From IMG/VR virus record IMGVR_UViG_3300020172_002301, positions 1 to 46,284 of that record: DNA of 46,284 bases; one strand, written 5' to 3'. This DNA is from a virus. The position numbers and the translations under genes are program-made. The notes under the pieces are model-generated. The model was given only the letters and a program-made list of their open reading frames with translations. It searched no databases and was not told the origin of the DNA. Below, piece after piece: positions 13,414-21,553 of the stretch. Numbering within the stretch: position 1 is the first letter of the stretch; each line of letters begins with the position of its first letter.

Positions 13414-15453
13414 TTATTTAATTTTTGGAAATAATTCGTCCATTAGTCCATGTTTTTTTACGTATTTGTATGCACCTGATAATTTCTTTTGAAATTCACT
13501 TCTATGTTTAAATCCTTTACTTAGTTTCTTAACCTTCTCATGTGTATAGGTTTCAACTCTGTTCGGTTTCTTTTTCATGTGTTTAGTTACTTCTTTCCAC
13601 CATCCATTTCTCACACAAGCGGAATACATCCCCTTATTCTCTTTCGTAAATTCACTCCTATGTTTATATTTTAAAGCCATTTCCATACAAACTTCTTTTG
13701 TGTATACAGAATAAGGAATTCCTTTCCTTTTTTTGAATTTGATAGGTCCTCTTTTTTCTTTTAAAATCTGAATTATATCTTCCCACCACCCATTTTGTCT
13801 TGCACATGTACAATATCTATAATCAAATTTTTTTATTTCCTCCCCATTCTTAAATCGTAAACACACCTCATATACTTCTTCTTTGGTGAACATGTCTTTT
13901 ACCTTTATTGTATTGGCCCATGAGTCAACAGTAGGTATGTGTTTCAATAAATCGTTAGCCGAAAGAAACTTATATAAACCATTAGCATTTAGTTGGACCT
14001 CTCTTCTTGTTTTATATTTCTTTATTTCTTCCATTGCCAATTCGACCGTCCATTTAGTTCTACCCGTATCATTAACAAGAGGAGTGATAAAATCATCCCA
14101 CCAACCTTTTTTCCTGATAACCGTAAAAACATGTGGGGATAATAAATTCTTGGCCTCGGTCAATGTTTTTACTCCATTTAATTCCTGTTTTATTTTTTCA
14201 TATGACCACTTTACCTTATCACTACCTAAACCACCAGCCTTTGCTTTGTTTAATAAAACCCAACCGTTGTTTTTATAATACCCTATTGCTCGGTCTTCCA
14301 TTTCACCTGCAATATCTTTATGGAATTTTTCATCATATACTTTTTTAAAAACAAAATCTAATCCCGTTTTTTCAATGTGTACTAATACGGGAGACTTTGA
14401 TTTTTTAGTCGTCAAATGGTCAGATAATCTTTTTTCCAAATTATATGTCAATCCAACATAAACGTGGTTATCTGGAAATTCAAATGCATAAATATATCTA
14501 TTTTGATTGGATGCTTTATGTTTAAGGTGCGAAATTAGTTCGGTCCATTTATTTTTTCTTACAGTATGAAGTGCCCCGCCACACTCATTAAGAAAATCTG
14601 AAAGGTATTCATATTTTAATGCATGTTCCTTACAATTTTCATATGTCCAATATCCTTTTGGTTTCTGAATGTACACTAAGTGAGATAATAATTCATCCCA
14701 TTTATTAACCTTTATTCTTTTGTAAGCACCACCAAATTCTGAATCTTCCCTAAATTCTTTAAGTGTTTTAAATTTTTTTGATATCTCCGCACATTTTTGA
14801 TATGTCCAAAACCCATTTGGTTTATAAATGTACTCCATATGACTTATACATTCTAACCAAAATTCCCTTTCTTTACCATTTGGTTTATCATATGTCTTTG
14901 CCGAAATGTAAAATGACTTTTCGGAATTTTTCCAATCCCTTTGATATTTGTATCTTCTAGCGGACTCTAATATTTCTTCTTTAGTGTATCGTTTCTCATT
15001 AGGGGATTTACCCATATGTTTTACCGCCTCAGACATTATATTCAATCTCTTTGCGGCGTTATAGATGCCGGGTGAACCTACTCTAAAACTATCTCTTGTT
15101 TGATACTTTATAGATTCATTTAAAACCTCTTCTACTGTGTATGGTCTATGTTGTGTCCTAATCAAATGGGATGTTAATTCATGGTACCATCCTTCTCTTA
15201 ACATGACATTACTTACACTGGTACCCTGTAATTCACTAAGGTAAGTATACTTTGAGACCTCATCTTTACATCTTTCATATGTCCATTTTGGATTTGTATT
15301 TGAATATATTGGACCAAAGTGAGATAATAGTTCATTCCATTTTTTTTGTTTAACTTTTAATATAATTGAAACATCGTTCTTATATAATTCAGTATAAGAT
15401 TCGTATTTGGAAATTACTTCCTTACATAGTTCGTATGTTAGTTTTCTCGGCAC
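13414..15453 (-). CDS. giant GIY-YIG nuclease with 11 flanking repeats
   Basis: A 679-residue protein starting at GTG. At about residues 317-412 there is a GIY-YIG nuclease domain: YIYAFEFPDNHVYVGLT, the Arg in NLEKRLSDHL, and a Glu in GEMEDRAIGYYK. Six about 50-residue repeats precede it (starting near 1, 55, 104, 155, 214, 267) and five follow. They have the pattern W.YE.CKE.A.KY....F....GAY...RKN.W..EL.SH[LM]. The repeats are probably helical DNA-recognition modules. Phage GIY-YIG proteins are usually homing endonucleases; the many modules suggest a long recognition site. It sits between unrelated small genes with no sign of an interrupted host gene. Confidence 0.85.
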   Translation of the reverse strand: MPRKLTYELCKEVISKYESYTELYKNDVSIILKVKQKKWNELLSHFGPIYSNTNPKWTYERCKDEVSKYTYLSELQGTSVSNVMLREGWYHELTSHLIRTQHRPYTVEEVLNESIKYQTRDSFRVGSPGIYNAAKRLNIMSEAVKHMGKSPNEKRYTKEEILESARRYKYQRDWKNSEKSFYISAKTYDKPNGKEREFWLECISHMEYIYKPNGFWTYQKCAEISKKFKTLKEFREDSEFGGAYKRIKVNKWDELLSHLVYIQKPKGYWTYENCKEHALKYEYLSDFLNECGGALHTVRKNKWTELISHLKHKASNQNRYIYAFEFPDNHVYVGLTYNLEKRLSDHLTTKKSKSPVLVHIEKTGLDFVFKKVYDEKFHKDIAGEMEDRAIGYYKNNGWVLLNKAKAGGLGSDKVKWSYEKIKQELNGVKTLTEAKNLLSPHVFTVIRKKGWWDDFITPLVNDTGRTKWTVELAMEEIKKYKTRREVQLNANGLYKFLSANDLLKHIPTVDSWANTIKVKDMFTKEEVYEVCLRFKNGEEIKKFDYRYCTCARQNGWWEDIIQILKEKRGPIKFKKRKGIPYSVYTKEVCMEMALKYKHRSEFTKENKGMYSACVRNGWWKEVTKHMKKKPNRVETYTHEKVKKLSKGFKHRSEFQKKLSGAYKYVKKHGLMDELFPKIK

Positions 15454-15465
15454 GATATAAATTAA

Positions 15466-15828
15466 TTAATTTTTTTCATTAAACGACCATTTAGTATGTT
15501 CTATATAAATTAAAGGTTCCTCACAGTTTGGACATTCCGTCAACAAAAGTAAATTATTCTTATAGAACGACCAATTTTTAACCATGGTATTTTCTTCAAT
15601 GGTTAATCTGGTATATCCATCCTGATTGGTAACCAACCCATCAATATCATAATACTTCCCTTTGTACTTGGTTATGATATGATTCTTTTTATCATTAATG
15701 TATGGTCGGGCACCGGGATATAGTTTTGATAATAACACATGGAACTTGTAACAACTACCTTGCGTGTAGATGTGACGAATGTATTCATCCGTCTCCTTTA
15801 GTTCATCTATGAATGTTAGTATTTTCAT
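15466..15828 (-). CDS. conserved phage protein with Cys-His-Asp pattern
   Basis: A 120-residue protein with GSCYKFHVLLSKLYPGA, NHIITKYKGKYYDIDG and a CPNC knuckle near the C terminus. The order Cys (SCYKF), His (NHII), Asp (YYDIDG) resembles small papain- or NlpC-like cysteine hydrolases. This is an inference from spacing only; the family, as I know it from phages, is unassigned. It overlaps the upstream gene by 26 bases. Confidence 0.7.
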   Translation of the reverse strand: MKILTFIDELKETDEYIRHIYTQGSCYKFHVLLSKLYPGARPYINDKKNHIITKYKGKYYDIDGLVTNQDGYTRLTIEENTMVKNWSFYKNNLLLLTECPNCEEPLIYIEHTKWSFNEKN

Positions 15829-15997
15829 TTTCTATTATTTGAACTTCTTCATGTCTTGAAAGATATCGTGCGGGTACCATCATGGACACCCTTAATCTTT
15901 CAATTAGATATTGAATGTCAGTTTCATTTATTGGACCTACATCTATATTGAAAATTCTCATTTCCTGATATCCCCTTAGTAATTTGAAATGTCTCAT
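15803..15997 (-). CDS. small phage protein with FKLLRGY motif
   Basis: A 64-residue protein beginning MRHFKLLRGYQEM. The remainder is one or two helices (ETDIQYLIERLRVSMMV) with a polar tail. Its ATG overlaps the previous stop (ATGA). It shares only the motif with the other FKLLRG proteins. Confidence 0.75.
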   Translation of the reverse strand: MRHFKLLRGYQEMRIFNIDVGPINETDIQYLIERLRVSMMVPARYLSRHEEVQIIENENTNIHR

Positions 15998-16428
15998 ATA
16001 TGCAAATAATCTAACGTTTCCATTATGTTAACCATTTCAGGTAATTTCACACCTCTAAACCGATTTAAATCATTTTCAAAATTTGTTGACAAAGTAGTAT
16101 ATGATGATGTTTGATTATATAATTTATCTATTCTCCCCATACCTTCATACAATTCCGTTTGTACCATATAAGTCAACGAGGACCTATCATCAGTTATTAG
16201 ATTCAAACAATTTATTATTCTTAAATTTAGTAAGTTTAACAATACGGGAACGTTAATCTTTTTGTCCGTACAATTTATATACGTCAAATAAGTAAAGACG
16301 TGATTTCTAATTACATGATTAACCTCAAAAACATAACTTCGAGGTAAATTATAACGACCACATGTTCCTATAAATTTATCTGAAAGGTTCTTGGTTAAAA
16401 CAAGTGTTATGAATTGTAGATTCGTCAT
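15994..16428 (-). CDS. phage protein, unknown function
   Basis: A 144-residue protein. The ATG at 16428 (MTNLQFITLVLTK) is chosen because it carries the recurring leader AAATCATAATAAG just upstream and lies 5 bases after the previous stop. The longer frame to 16545 would run through the neighbouring gene. Asn/Leu-rich, possibly helical. No known motif. Confidence 0.7.
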   Translation of the reverse strand: MTNLQFITLVLTKNLSDKFIGTCGRYNLPRSYVFEVNHVIRNHVFTYLTYINCTDKKINVPVLLNLLNLRIINCLNLITDDRSSLTYMVQTELYEGMGRIDKLYNQTSSYTTLSTNFENDLNRFRGVKLPEMVNIMETLDYLHI

Positions 16429-16432
16429 CTTA

Positions 16433-16576
16433 TTATGATTTAAGGTTAATAAAGTAGTCATCACTCTTACCTTCTTTATAAACGGCAATATATATGTCAA
16501 CAACTTTTTCAGGTTCTTCAAGTCCAAAATTATTATTGGCCTCAAGGAATTCTAATAATTCTTTTTTTAAGTCCAT
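16433..16576 (-). CDS. small acidic protein, unknown function
   Basis: A 47-residue protein (MDLKKELLEFLEANNN...) starting at 16576, directly after the leader TTAAATCAGAATAAG. The same frame extends upstream to 16636, but that part overlaps a separate micro-ORF. The conserved leader places the start here. Amphipathic helix followed by a short beta-like tail. Confidence 0.65.
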   Translation of the reverse strand: MDLKKELLEFLEANNNFGLEEPEKVVDIYIAVYKEGKSDDYFINLKS

Positions 16577-16577
16577 C

Positions 16578-16664
16578 TTATTCTGATTTAATTTTCGATT
16601 TTCCATATCTATATCCCACATAAAACCATAAAACAAACCCTATGTGTGCAACTAATATTACCAT
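16578..16664 (-). CDS. 28-residue single-pass membrane peptide
   Basis: MVILVAHIGFVLWFYVGYRY followed by a basic tail (GKSKIKSE). One transmembrane helix with positive residues on the probable cytoplasmic side. It is preceded by the leader TTTAAATCAGAATAAG-ATG, and its last codons encode the same leader for the next gene. Confidence 0.6.
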   Translation of the reverse strand: MVILVAHIGFVLWFYVGYRYGKSKIKSE

Positions 16665-16675
16665 CTTATTCTGAT

Positions 16676-16828
16676 TTAAAGGTTACTTAAATAAAATGCA
16701 AGTATTATAATTCCATTTGTTATTAAAGTTAATGCACCTATAAATAGCACATCTCTATTTGTAACATAAGGTTCATACCACTCACCACCATCTCCTTTGT
16801 CAAGCCAATTTCTGAATTTATTTCTCAT
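16676..16828 (-). CDS. 50-residue membrane protein
   Basis: A charged N-terminal half (MRNKFRNWLDKGDGGEWYEP) is followed by one transmembrane helix near the C terminus (LFIGALTLITNGIIILAFYL). It starts after the leader AAATCAGAATAAG. One of several micro membrane genes in a row. Confidence 0.65.
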   Translation of the reverse strand: MRNKFRNWLDKGDGGEWYEPYVTNRDVLFIGALTLITNGIIILAFYLSNL

Positions 16829-16829
16829 C

Positions 16830-16946
16830 TTATTCTGATTTATTTGTTATCAACTCAGACCAAATTTTAATTACCATATCTCTTTGAGAGGATGGTTTTA
16901 ATTTTGACCATCTAGCAATCCATAGTTTAATTTCATTTTTGTTCAT
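16830..16946 (-). CDS. 38-residue basic protein, unknown function
   Basis: MNKNEIKLWIARWSKLKPSS..., a basic amphipathic peptide with two Trp in the N-terminal helix. The start at 16946 follows a variant leader (AAAACGGAAGAAG) and overlaps the previous gene by 14 bases. The frame is open further upstream but inside the neighbour. Confidence 0.55.
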   Translation of the reverse strand: MNKNEIKLWIARWSKLKPSSQRDMVIKIWSELITNKSE

Positions 16947-17262
16947 CTTCTTCCGTTTTAAATGTGTTATCATAAGTCTCATCCCAGATTTTATCAACCT
17001 GTTCCTTATATTTCTCATCACCATCAATTAGTTTCATTAACTCATGATACATTCTGTACCCGAATTGTAATTCCTTTAGATAGGTTTTACAGTAACTACC
17101 ATCGGGATGTTGTTGACATGTTGTTGCTCGACAACAACCATCCTCACCACATGCTTCACAAATGGGACAATACGGTGAATAGGATTCCTTCTCCGGTTTC
17201 ATACATTCACCGGTACATGTGTCACCACAATTATACATACAACCTTTAGTTCCGAAACTCAT
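16933..17262 (-). CDS. cysteine-rich protein
   Basis: A 109-residue protein with 11 cysteines in the first 58 residues (CMYNC, CTGEC, CPICEAC, DGCCRATTC), suggesting two or more zinc sites. The C-terminal half is a charged helix (YRMYHELMKLIDGDEKYKEQ). It starts 1 base after the ABC-type gene ends. The function may be protein or nucleic-acid binding; it is not recognised. Confidence 0.75.
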   Translation of the reverse strand: MSFGTKGCMYNCGDTCTGECMKPEKESYSPYCPICEACGEDGCCRATTCQQHPDGSYCKTYLKELQFGYRMYHELMKLIDGDEKYKEQVDKIWDETYDNTFKTEEDEQK

Positions 17263-17263
17263 A

Positions 17264-18112
17264 TTACTCTGGTTTGATTGGTGTTTTTAATCTTCCTATC
17301 ACATCTCCCATTCTTGTAAACATTTCCATACCCACAGGGATTGATAATAATGAACCTAAAAATTGATTTATATAAGAATACATTGCAATTGCTTCCCCTT
17401 GGGTTAACTTCACATTGTCATGAGTAAAGATAATCAACGCCAAAACCAAGAAGATTGTCTTAACCGTATACAGTGCGGTCCAATTCTTTCCTTGAAGTGT
17501 GGATGCTGAAATCCAAATCCTTCTTCTCCTTTTGAAGAATGAATCAATTAGTCCCCTGTCGTTTGTATTCAACACATTCATCTTTTCTTCATGTTGGTTG
17601 TGACTAACTCTAGTAGACTGAGCAATCTTACCATAGAACTTCCATACAATGAAAACAATAAACGGTGCACATAACAATACAATAAACCCGGTAACCACAT
17701 GGGATATGAATATAAAAAACAATGTACCAATGATAGTCAGAACCGACATTATATAATAATGTATGTGGTGTTCCAAGAAATCTACAATGTTGTGGGCTAA
17801 ATCCGTTCTACCCAATTTTGTGGACGCGTCCGAATCTTCCGAACTATCCAAATAATTAAACACAATGTCATTATATACGGAGGTGTAAATTTTGGTATCA
17901 AATACCATTCGTTTGTAAACAAAGAAATTGGATAGTAATTCTATAAACAGAAGAATCCCAATCCAATTATAATCCTTCTTTAATAATCCATCTATCGATT
18001 TACCCAAGACATAAGGTTCAACCAAGAAGATAATCTGGGTTATAAAGATATAGATGTAGATTAGTAAGAGTGGTTTCTTATAATTTCCAATGATGTTGTA
18101 TATATATTTCAT
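17264..18112 (-). CDS. ABC-exporter-type transmembrane domain without ATPase
   Basis: A 282-residue protein with about six membrane segments (near residues 12-35, 49-66, 120-140, 141-160, 215-235, 245-265), in the order of an ABC exporter membrane domain. The short EPYVLGKSIDGLL stretch after TM1 and a long cytoplasmic loop with RVSHNQHEEKMN are typical of such domains. There is no Walker A, signature or Walker B motif, and no ATPase gene nearby. It may be a stand-alone six-TM ABC-membrane-like protein or may borrow or inhibit a host partner. The upstream micro-ORF ends 2 bases before its ATG. Confidence 0.8.
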   Translation of the reverse strand: MKYIYNIIGNYKKPLLLIYIYIFITQIIFLVEPYVLGKSIDGLLKKDYNWIGILLFIELLSNFFVYKRMVFDTKIYTSVYNDIVFNYLDSSEDSDASTKLGRTDLAHNIVDFLEHHIHYYIMSVLTIIGTLFFIFISHVVTGFIVLLCAPFIVFIVWKFYGKIAQSTRVSHNQHEEKMNVLNTNDRGLIDSFFKRRRRIWISASTLQGKNWTALYTVKTIFLVLALIIFTHDNVKLTQGEAIAMYSYINQFLGSLLSIPVGMEMFTRMGDVIGRLKTPIKPE

Positions 18113-18114
18113 TT

Positions 18115-18198
18115 TTATTTTAAATTTACCTTTAAGAATAGTACTAACATAATTAAAAGACCCATCACGATTACCATCTCACCTAAAATCCTTAACAT
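18115..18198 (-). CDS. 27-residue membrane peptide
   Basis: MLRILGEMVIVMGLLIMLVL then FLKVNLK: a single hydrophobic helix. Tightly packed between 18200-18391 (1 base gap) and the ABC-type gene. No frame in this gap is longer. Supported by packing and composition. Confidence 0.55.
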   Translation of the reverse strand: MLRILGEMVIVMGLLIMLVLFLKVNLK

Positions 18199-18199
18199 A

Positions 18200-18391
18200 C
18201 TACGCTAGTTTGATAAAATTGAAGTGGACCAACACCATAATACAGATGATAATCAAACTAATGATTGCGGGAATTTTCATAAAGAAATACAGGACCCATT
18301 TTTGAAAACCTGTACCTGTTACCTTTGCCATTATAATAAAAAGTATTGATGGGATTGAGAGTACTGCTGCTAAAATTGCTAGTTTTTCCAT
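18200..18391 (-). CDS. 63-residue two-pass membrane protein
   Basis: Two hydrophobic segments (about residues 4-22 and 33-60) separated by a short polar loop, TGTGFQKW. Unknown function, in a block of micro membrane genes. Possible roles include holin-like or membrane-modifying activity; nothing in the sequence decides. Confidence 0.75.
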   Translation of the reverse strand: MEKLAILAAVLSIPSILFIIMAKVTGTGFQKWVLYFFMKIPAIISLIIICIMVLVHFNFIKLA

Positions 18392-18403
18392 TTTTTGTTT
18401 TAA

Positions 18404-18478
18404 TTAGAATAAAAGATATCCAATAGTGATTCCCGCAAGTAAATGCAAGATAGACCAATAAATTTTACTGTTTTTCAT
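18404..18478 (-). CDS. 24-residue membrane peptide
   Basis: MKNSKIYWSILHLLAGITIG then YLLF: basic start and one hydrophobic helix. It fills the gap between 18391 and 18483 and begins 4 bases after the upstream stop. Confidence 0.5.
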   Translation of the reverse strand: MKNSKIYWSILHLLAGITIGYLLF

Positions 18479-18482
18479 AATT

Positions 18483-18767
18483 TTAGTTTTTAATATTACT
18501 TAATGTATAAATTAATAGTGCAACTTCTTCCGGTGTTTGTCTTGGCATGATTTCGGTATTCCCTTCGGGAAGTTCAATCCATTTACCTTCTTGATATACC
18601 ATCCAATTGTCGTTCTTACTGAATGCCGCAACCTCGGCAGTGGTTTTACCAGCATCGGAGTAAGTTGTTTTACCATACATAATACTGATAAGACAACCAT
18701 TATTGAATTTTATTTGAACTCCGTTGTGAAAAAGGTCATCCTCTCTTATTGTTACAAATGCCGACAT
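18483..18767 (-). CDS. small phage protein, unknown function
   Basis: A 94-residue protein that looks beta-rich (VQIKFNNGCLISIMYG), with TAEVAAF and a C-terminal helix PEEVALLIYTLS. This arrangement is familiar from other phages; no role is known to me. First gene after the promoter at 18823-18854, so it heads the long minus-strand transcript to 12.6 kb. Confidence 0.8.
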   Translation of the reverse strand: MSAFVTIREDDLFHNGVQIKFNNGCLISIMYGKTTYSDAGKTTAEVAAFSKNDNWMVYQEGKWIELPEGNTEIMPRQTPEEVALLIYTLSNIKN

Positions 18768-18822
18768 AAATTAATTATTAAATAAGTTATTCAAATACTT
18801 ATACATTTTGTAGTATTTTAAA

Positions 18823-18854
18823 CAAAGATATGAATTAACCCAGTATATTCCAAA
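18823..18854 (-). promoter_or_regulatory. Bacteroidota-type promoter
   Basis: On the minus strand: TTTG (complement of 18851-18854), 20 bases, TATCTTTG (complement of 18823-18830). It drives 18767 and genes downstream. Confidence 0.85.
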
Positions 18855-18871
18855 TTTTTTTTGAAAAAATT

Positions 18872-19036
18872 TTAATTAAATTTACTTAACGAATCATTAA
18901 TACGACTAAGACCTTCATTCATCTTAATAAGACTTTCGTTATATCTTTCCATGGTTTTACATAAAAGTTCCATAGATATTTGTAGATTAACTAATGGGTC
19001 AGTGTAACCCCTTAATAATTTAAATTCATTTACCAT
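18872..19036 (-). CDS. small protein with FKLLRGY motif and coiled coil
   Basis: A 54-residue protein: MVNEFKLLRGYTDP, then a heptad-like helix (ESLIKMNEGLSRINDSLSKF). The ATG at 19036 overlaps the end of the epimerase gene by 11 bases. The longer frame upstream lies inside that gene. The motif is in the same N-terminal position as in 12601-12933, 12923-13279 and 15803-15997. Confidence 0.7.
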   Translation of the reverse strand: MVNEFKLLRGYTDPLVNLQISMELLCKTMERYNESLIKMNEGLSRINDSLSKFN

Positions 19037-19487
19037 TTGCGTCTTTTTCAGATAAGACAACTTCATTTATTCCCGCATAACTTGAAACCACGTGAAATAC
19101 TTCTTCATTTTTCCACCAAAGTATTGAGTGTTCACTTTCAGGATTGTATTCTCCTTTCGACATATAAACAACAATGGTGTTTGGTACTAACGTTAAAAAA
19201 CCGTGAGCCTTATTATTCGGTACCAACACAGCAGAATTTTCATCCATAATTAGATATTCCGTTTCACCTGTTTCCAAGTCAACCATGAAATCAATTATCT
19301 TTCCTTTGATAACTTTAACGTACTTTGTTTGATATGGATTTGTTTGATAGTGGAGTCCTCTAAATGTATATTCCATATCATTAACCGATATGGAACATTG
19401 GTCCCATTCCATCCCTAAGACATTGGTTGGGATTGGTGTGTATGAACCTCTATTATCTCTAAATGTTTTATGTTCAATCTTTTCCAT
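19026..19487 (-). CDS. RmlC-like dTDP-sugar 3,5-epimerase / cupin
   Basis: A 153-residue protein with the RmlC pattern: FRDNRGSYTPI, then QCSISVN, TFRGLHYQTNPYQTKYVKV (the catalytic His in GLHYQ), DFMVDL and NKAHGFLTL. RmlC converts dTDP-4-keto-6-deoxyglucose to the rhamnose form. The protein is about 30 residues shorter than bacterial RmlC and no other sugar-nucleotide gene is visible. It may modify a host pathway, decorate virions, or be a diverged cupin. Confidence 0.85.
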   Translation of the reverse strand: MEKIEHKTFRDNRGSYTPIPTNVLGMEWDQCSISVNDMEYTFRGLHYQTNPYQTKYVKVIKGKIIDFMVDLETGETEYLIMDENSAVLVPNNKAHGFLTLVPNTIVVYMSKGEYNPESEHSILWWKNEEVFHVVSSYAGINEVVLSEKDANGK

Positions 19488-19518
19488 AATAAATTAAATA
19501 TAAAATAAATGAACGAAT

Positions 19519-19884
19519 TTAGAAATAGTAATTATATATTTTACAATCAGGATTTAAATTAGATAAATCAGGAAAAGTAACATCTCCGATTTGATTATCG
19601 TCAATATGTGAAATGTGTAGTTCGGTGAAATGTGGTGCGTACTTTTCGTAGGTCTTCTTACCACCAATACACCAATGTGGTGTTAAATTAAAACTATCTC
19701 GTTCATCTAACATCACCGTTCTACTCGGTAATGGCGGTAGTTCTGAGTTGGTGTTATAACCAACCAATAAAACTTGGTCGAGAGTAAGTTCTTTAAAGTG
19801 TTGCAGGTCCTTTTTATTCCTCCATAATAAAGTGTTACCTTTACCAATAAATCCTAAATTGTTAACCGCGATTATCGCTTTCAT
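19519..19884 (-). CDS. folA: dihydrofolate reductase (short form)
   Basis: A 121-residue protein, shorter than the usual 160 or so. Family blocks are AIIAVNNLGFIGKGNTLLW, KKDLQHFKELT (with the active-site acidic residue), VLLVGYNT, LPSRTVML and CIGGKKTYE. It reduces dihydrofolate to tetrahydrofolate, supporting thymidylate synthesis during phage DNA replication. Truncation is mainly in the C-terminal beta-strands. No thymidylate synthase is visible in this window. Confidence 0.85.
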   Translation of the reverse strand: MKAIIAVNNLGFIGKGNTLLWRNKKDLQHFKELTLDQVLLVGYNTNSELPPLPSRTVMLDERDSFNLTPHWCIGGKKTYEKYAPHFTELHISHIDDNQIGDVTFPDLSNLNPDCKIYNYYF

Positions 19885-19999
19885 CTTCTTCTTTTAATAG
19901 TTCTTTACTTAACCATTCGGGGTCGTTTTTAAACTCCTTCCAAGTATCAAAGTCTTTTAGTTTTTCAAATATCGATATTAATTTATCAATCATTTCCAT
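19862..19999 (-). CDS. 45-residue acidic phage protein
   Basis: ATG at 19999 to TAA at 19862-19864: MEMIDKLISIFEKLKDFDTW..., ending acidic. It fills the gap between nitrilase and DHFR, starts 1 base after the nitrilase stop and overlaps the DHFR start by 23 bases. Phage-like codons; function unknown. Confidence 0.6.
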   Translation of the reverse strand: MEMIDKLISIFEKLKDFDTWKEFKNDPEWLSKELLKEEDESDNRG

Positions 20000-20000
20000 A

Positions 20001-20762
20001 TTACAGTAAATTAAAGTTATCGGCATCTTTTAAAAACGGATACTGACTTCTATAACTATCTAAGTTTTCCTTATCTATTGAACAGGTATTGGTCCAATGA
20101 GTTTCAGATAATTTCATTAAGACCATTCCTGACGGGTTAATCACCATTGAACGTCCATTATATTTCAATCCGTTCCCATCTTCCCCAATTCTATTTACCC
20201 CAATAACATAAGATTGGTTTTCTATCGCTCTTGCCTGTAATAGATTAACCCACGTTTCACTTCTAACTGATGGCCAGTTTGCAACATAAAGTAAGATATC
20301 ATAATCACCGGTATTTCTTGAGAACACAGGGAACCTTAAATCATAACAGATTTGTGGACAGATTCTAAATCCTTTGTAATTGATAATAACTTTTTCTGTA
20401 CCCGGTGTGTAGTTTACATCCTCACCAGCATAAGAGAAAAGATGTTTCTTATCGTAGTGTTTAATTGTTCCATCAGGTTCTACCCAAATGAATCTGTTAT
20501 AGTACTTACCATCTTCTTCAATGATAATGGAACCACAGATTGATGCGTTTGATTTAACCGACATAAGTAACATCCATGCAACAGTTTCCCCATCCATAGT
20601 TTCGGATAGGTTTTGTGGTTTCATGGTGAAACCTGTAGTAAACATTTCAGGTAAAATAATGAGGTCAGTATTAACTAGTTCCTCAATTTGAAAGTGAAGG
20701 TTATTTCGGTTATATATTTTGTTTTCCCACTCAAGGTCTGTTTGAAGTAATGTGACGTTCAT
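20001..20762 (-). CDS. carbon-nitrogen hydrolase (omega-amidase/YafV-like)
   Basis: About 253 residues from the ATG at 20762 (MNVTLLQTDL). It carries the nitrilase-superfamily triad in order: Glu in LPEMFTTGF, Lys in YDKKHLF, Cys in PQICYDLRFP. The SETWVNLLQARAIENQ block is typical of the omega-amidase branch, which hydrolyses alpha-ketoglutaramate or similar amides. Such an enzyme is unusual for a phage. The aminotransferase at 38340-39449 could supply its substrate. Confidence 0.85.
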   Translation of the reverse strand: MNVTLLQTDLEWENKIYNRNNLHFQIEELVNTDLIILPEMFTTGFTMKPQNLSETMDGETVAWMLLMSVKSNASICGSIIIEEDGKYYNRFIWVEPDGTIKHYDKKHLFSYAGEDVNYTPGTEKVIINYKGFRICPQICYDLRFPVFSRNTGDYDILLYVANWPSVRSETWVNLLQARAIENQSYVIGVNRIGEDGNGLKYNGRSMVINPSGMVLMKLSETHWTNTCSIDKENLDSYRSQYPFLKDADNFNLL

Positions 20763-20787
20763 GTATAAAATATACAAAATTATCTCG

Positions 20788-20982
20788 TCATTTCAAAACT
20801 TCAGAATAAAATAATTTTCTACCTTCGCAAACGTCTTTATCGTTGACGTTCCAAATATCTTTGTTAACCATGTTACAATTGTGGGACTTATCCGTTTTCT
20901 TTGAAAAACTAATGATTGAATCATTATGTTTATTACGGACAACCCACGGACATTCCTTACATGGTTTTTTATTCTTCTCCAA
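20788..20982 (-). CDS. DUF6283-like cysteine protein
   Basis: A 64-residue protein with PCKECPW near the N terminus, HNCNM in the middle and CEGR near the end. The CxxCPW...H.C...C.G order matches the DUF6283 type found in phages and actinobacteria. It likely binds a metal; its role is unknown. It overlaps the upstream gene by 14 bases. Confidence 0.7.
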   Translation of the reverse strand: MEKNKKPCKECPWVVRNKHNDSIISFSKKTDKSHNCNMVNKDIWNVNDKDVCEGRKLFYSEVLK

Positions 20983-21553
20983 ATTTAAAAATGTTTAACT
21001 GAGACGATTTCCCACTGTTATCCAAAAAATCTGAAGGTTCAATTTCTTTACCTTTGAAATATATCCTGTCAATATAATCCCAATCCCCGTCAGGAAAATC
21101 AACTGAACCATTACAATATGTAAAGTCTTCAACTGTCGGTACCTCATCTGATTCAAATTCATATTCAAAGATACCTCCCTTGTTCTCATCAACACTCACA
21201 AAGATATTATCACCCTCCTCGTTTGGGATTGCGTCGTGTGATTTATAATCATCCCAATCCTCATCAACCGATGTTATATCTCGTAAATCTTCAATCTTAA
21301 ATTCAAGAACAACAATTCCATTCTCATCTTCCAATTCAAATATCATTGTATCATTATCCAATGCTTTGTTTACATGAAACAAATCACCATCATAGATATC
21401 GATATCCAATTCTTCTAAATCAAATCTAACCTCCCACAACTCATCGTAACCTTTTTCTTCTTTAAGTTGTTCGATTTGTTCTACCTGTTCATTGGTTAAT
21501 TTCTTACCAATAAATTCAGCACTCCAACCATACGATTTTAATTTGTAGACCAT
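20969..21553 (-). CDS. acidic phage protein, unknown function
   Basis: A 194-residue, strongly acidic protein (many Asp/Glu, e.g. SVDEDWDDYKSHD). Mixed alpha/beta pattern, no catalytic motif. DNA mimicry is conceivable from its charge but is only a guess. Its start overlaps the lipoprotein stop (TAATG). Confidence 0.75.
   Translation of the reverse strand: MVYKLKSYGWSAEFIGKKLTNEQVEQIEQLKEEKGYDELWEVRFDLEELDIDIYDGDLFHVNKALDNDTMIFELEDENGIVVLEFKIEDLRDITSVDEDWDDYKSHDAIPNEEGDNIFVSVDENKGGIFEYEFESDEVPTVEDFTYCNGSVDFPDGDWDYIDRIYFKGKEIEPSDFLDNSGKSSQLNIFKFGEE

Noticed and set aside
13883-14348. Plus-strand frames opposite the GIY-YIG gene
   Set aside because: They are antisense shadows of a clearly coding minus-strand gene and have no promoter.
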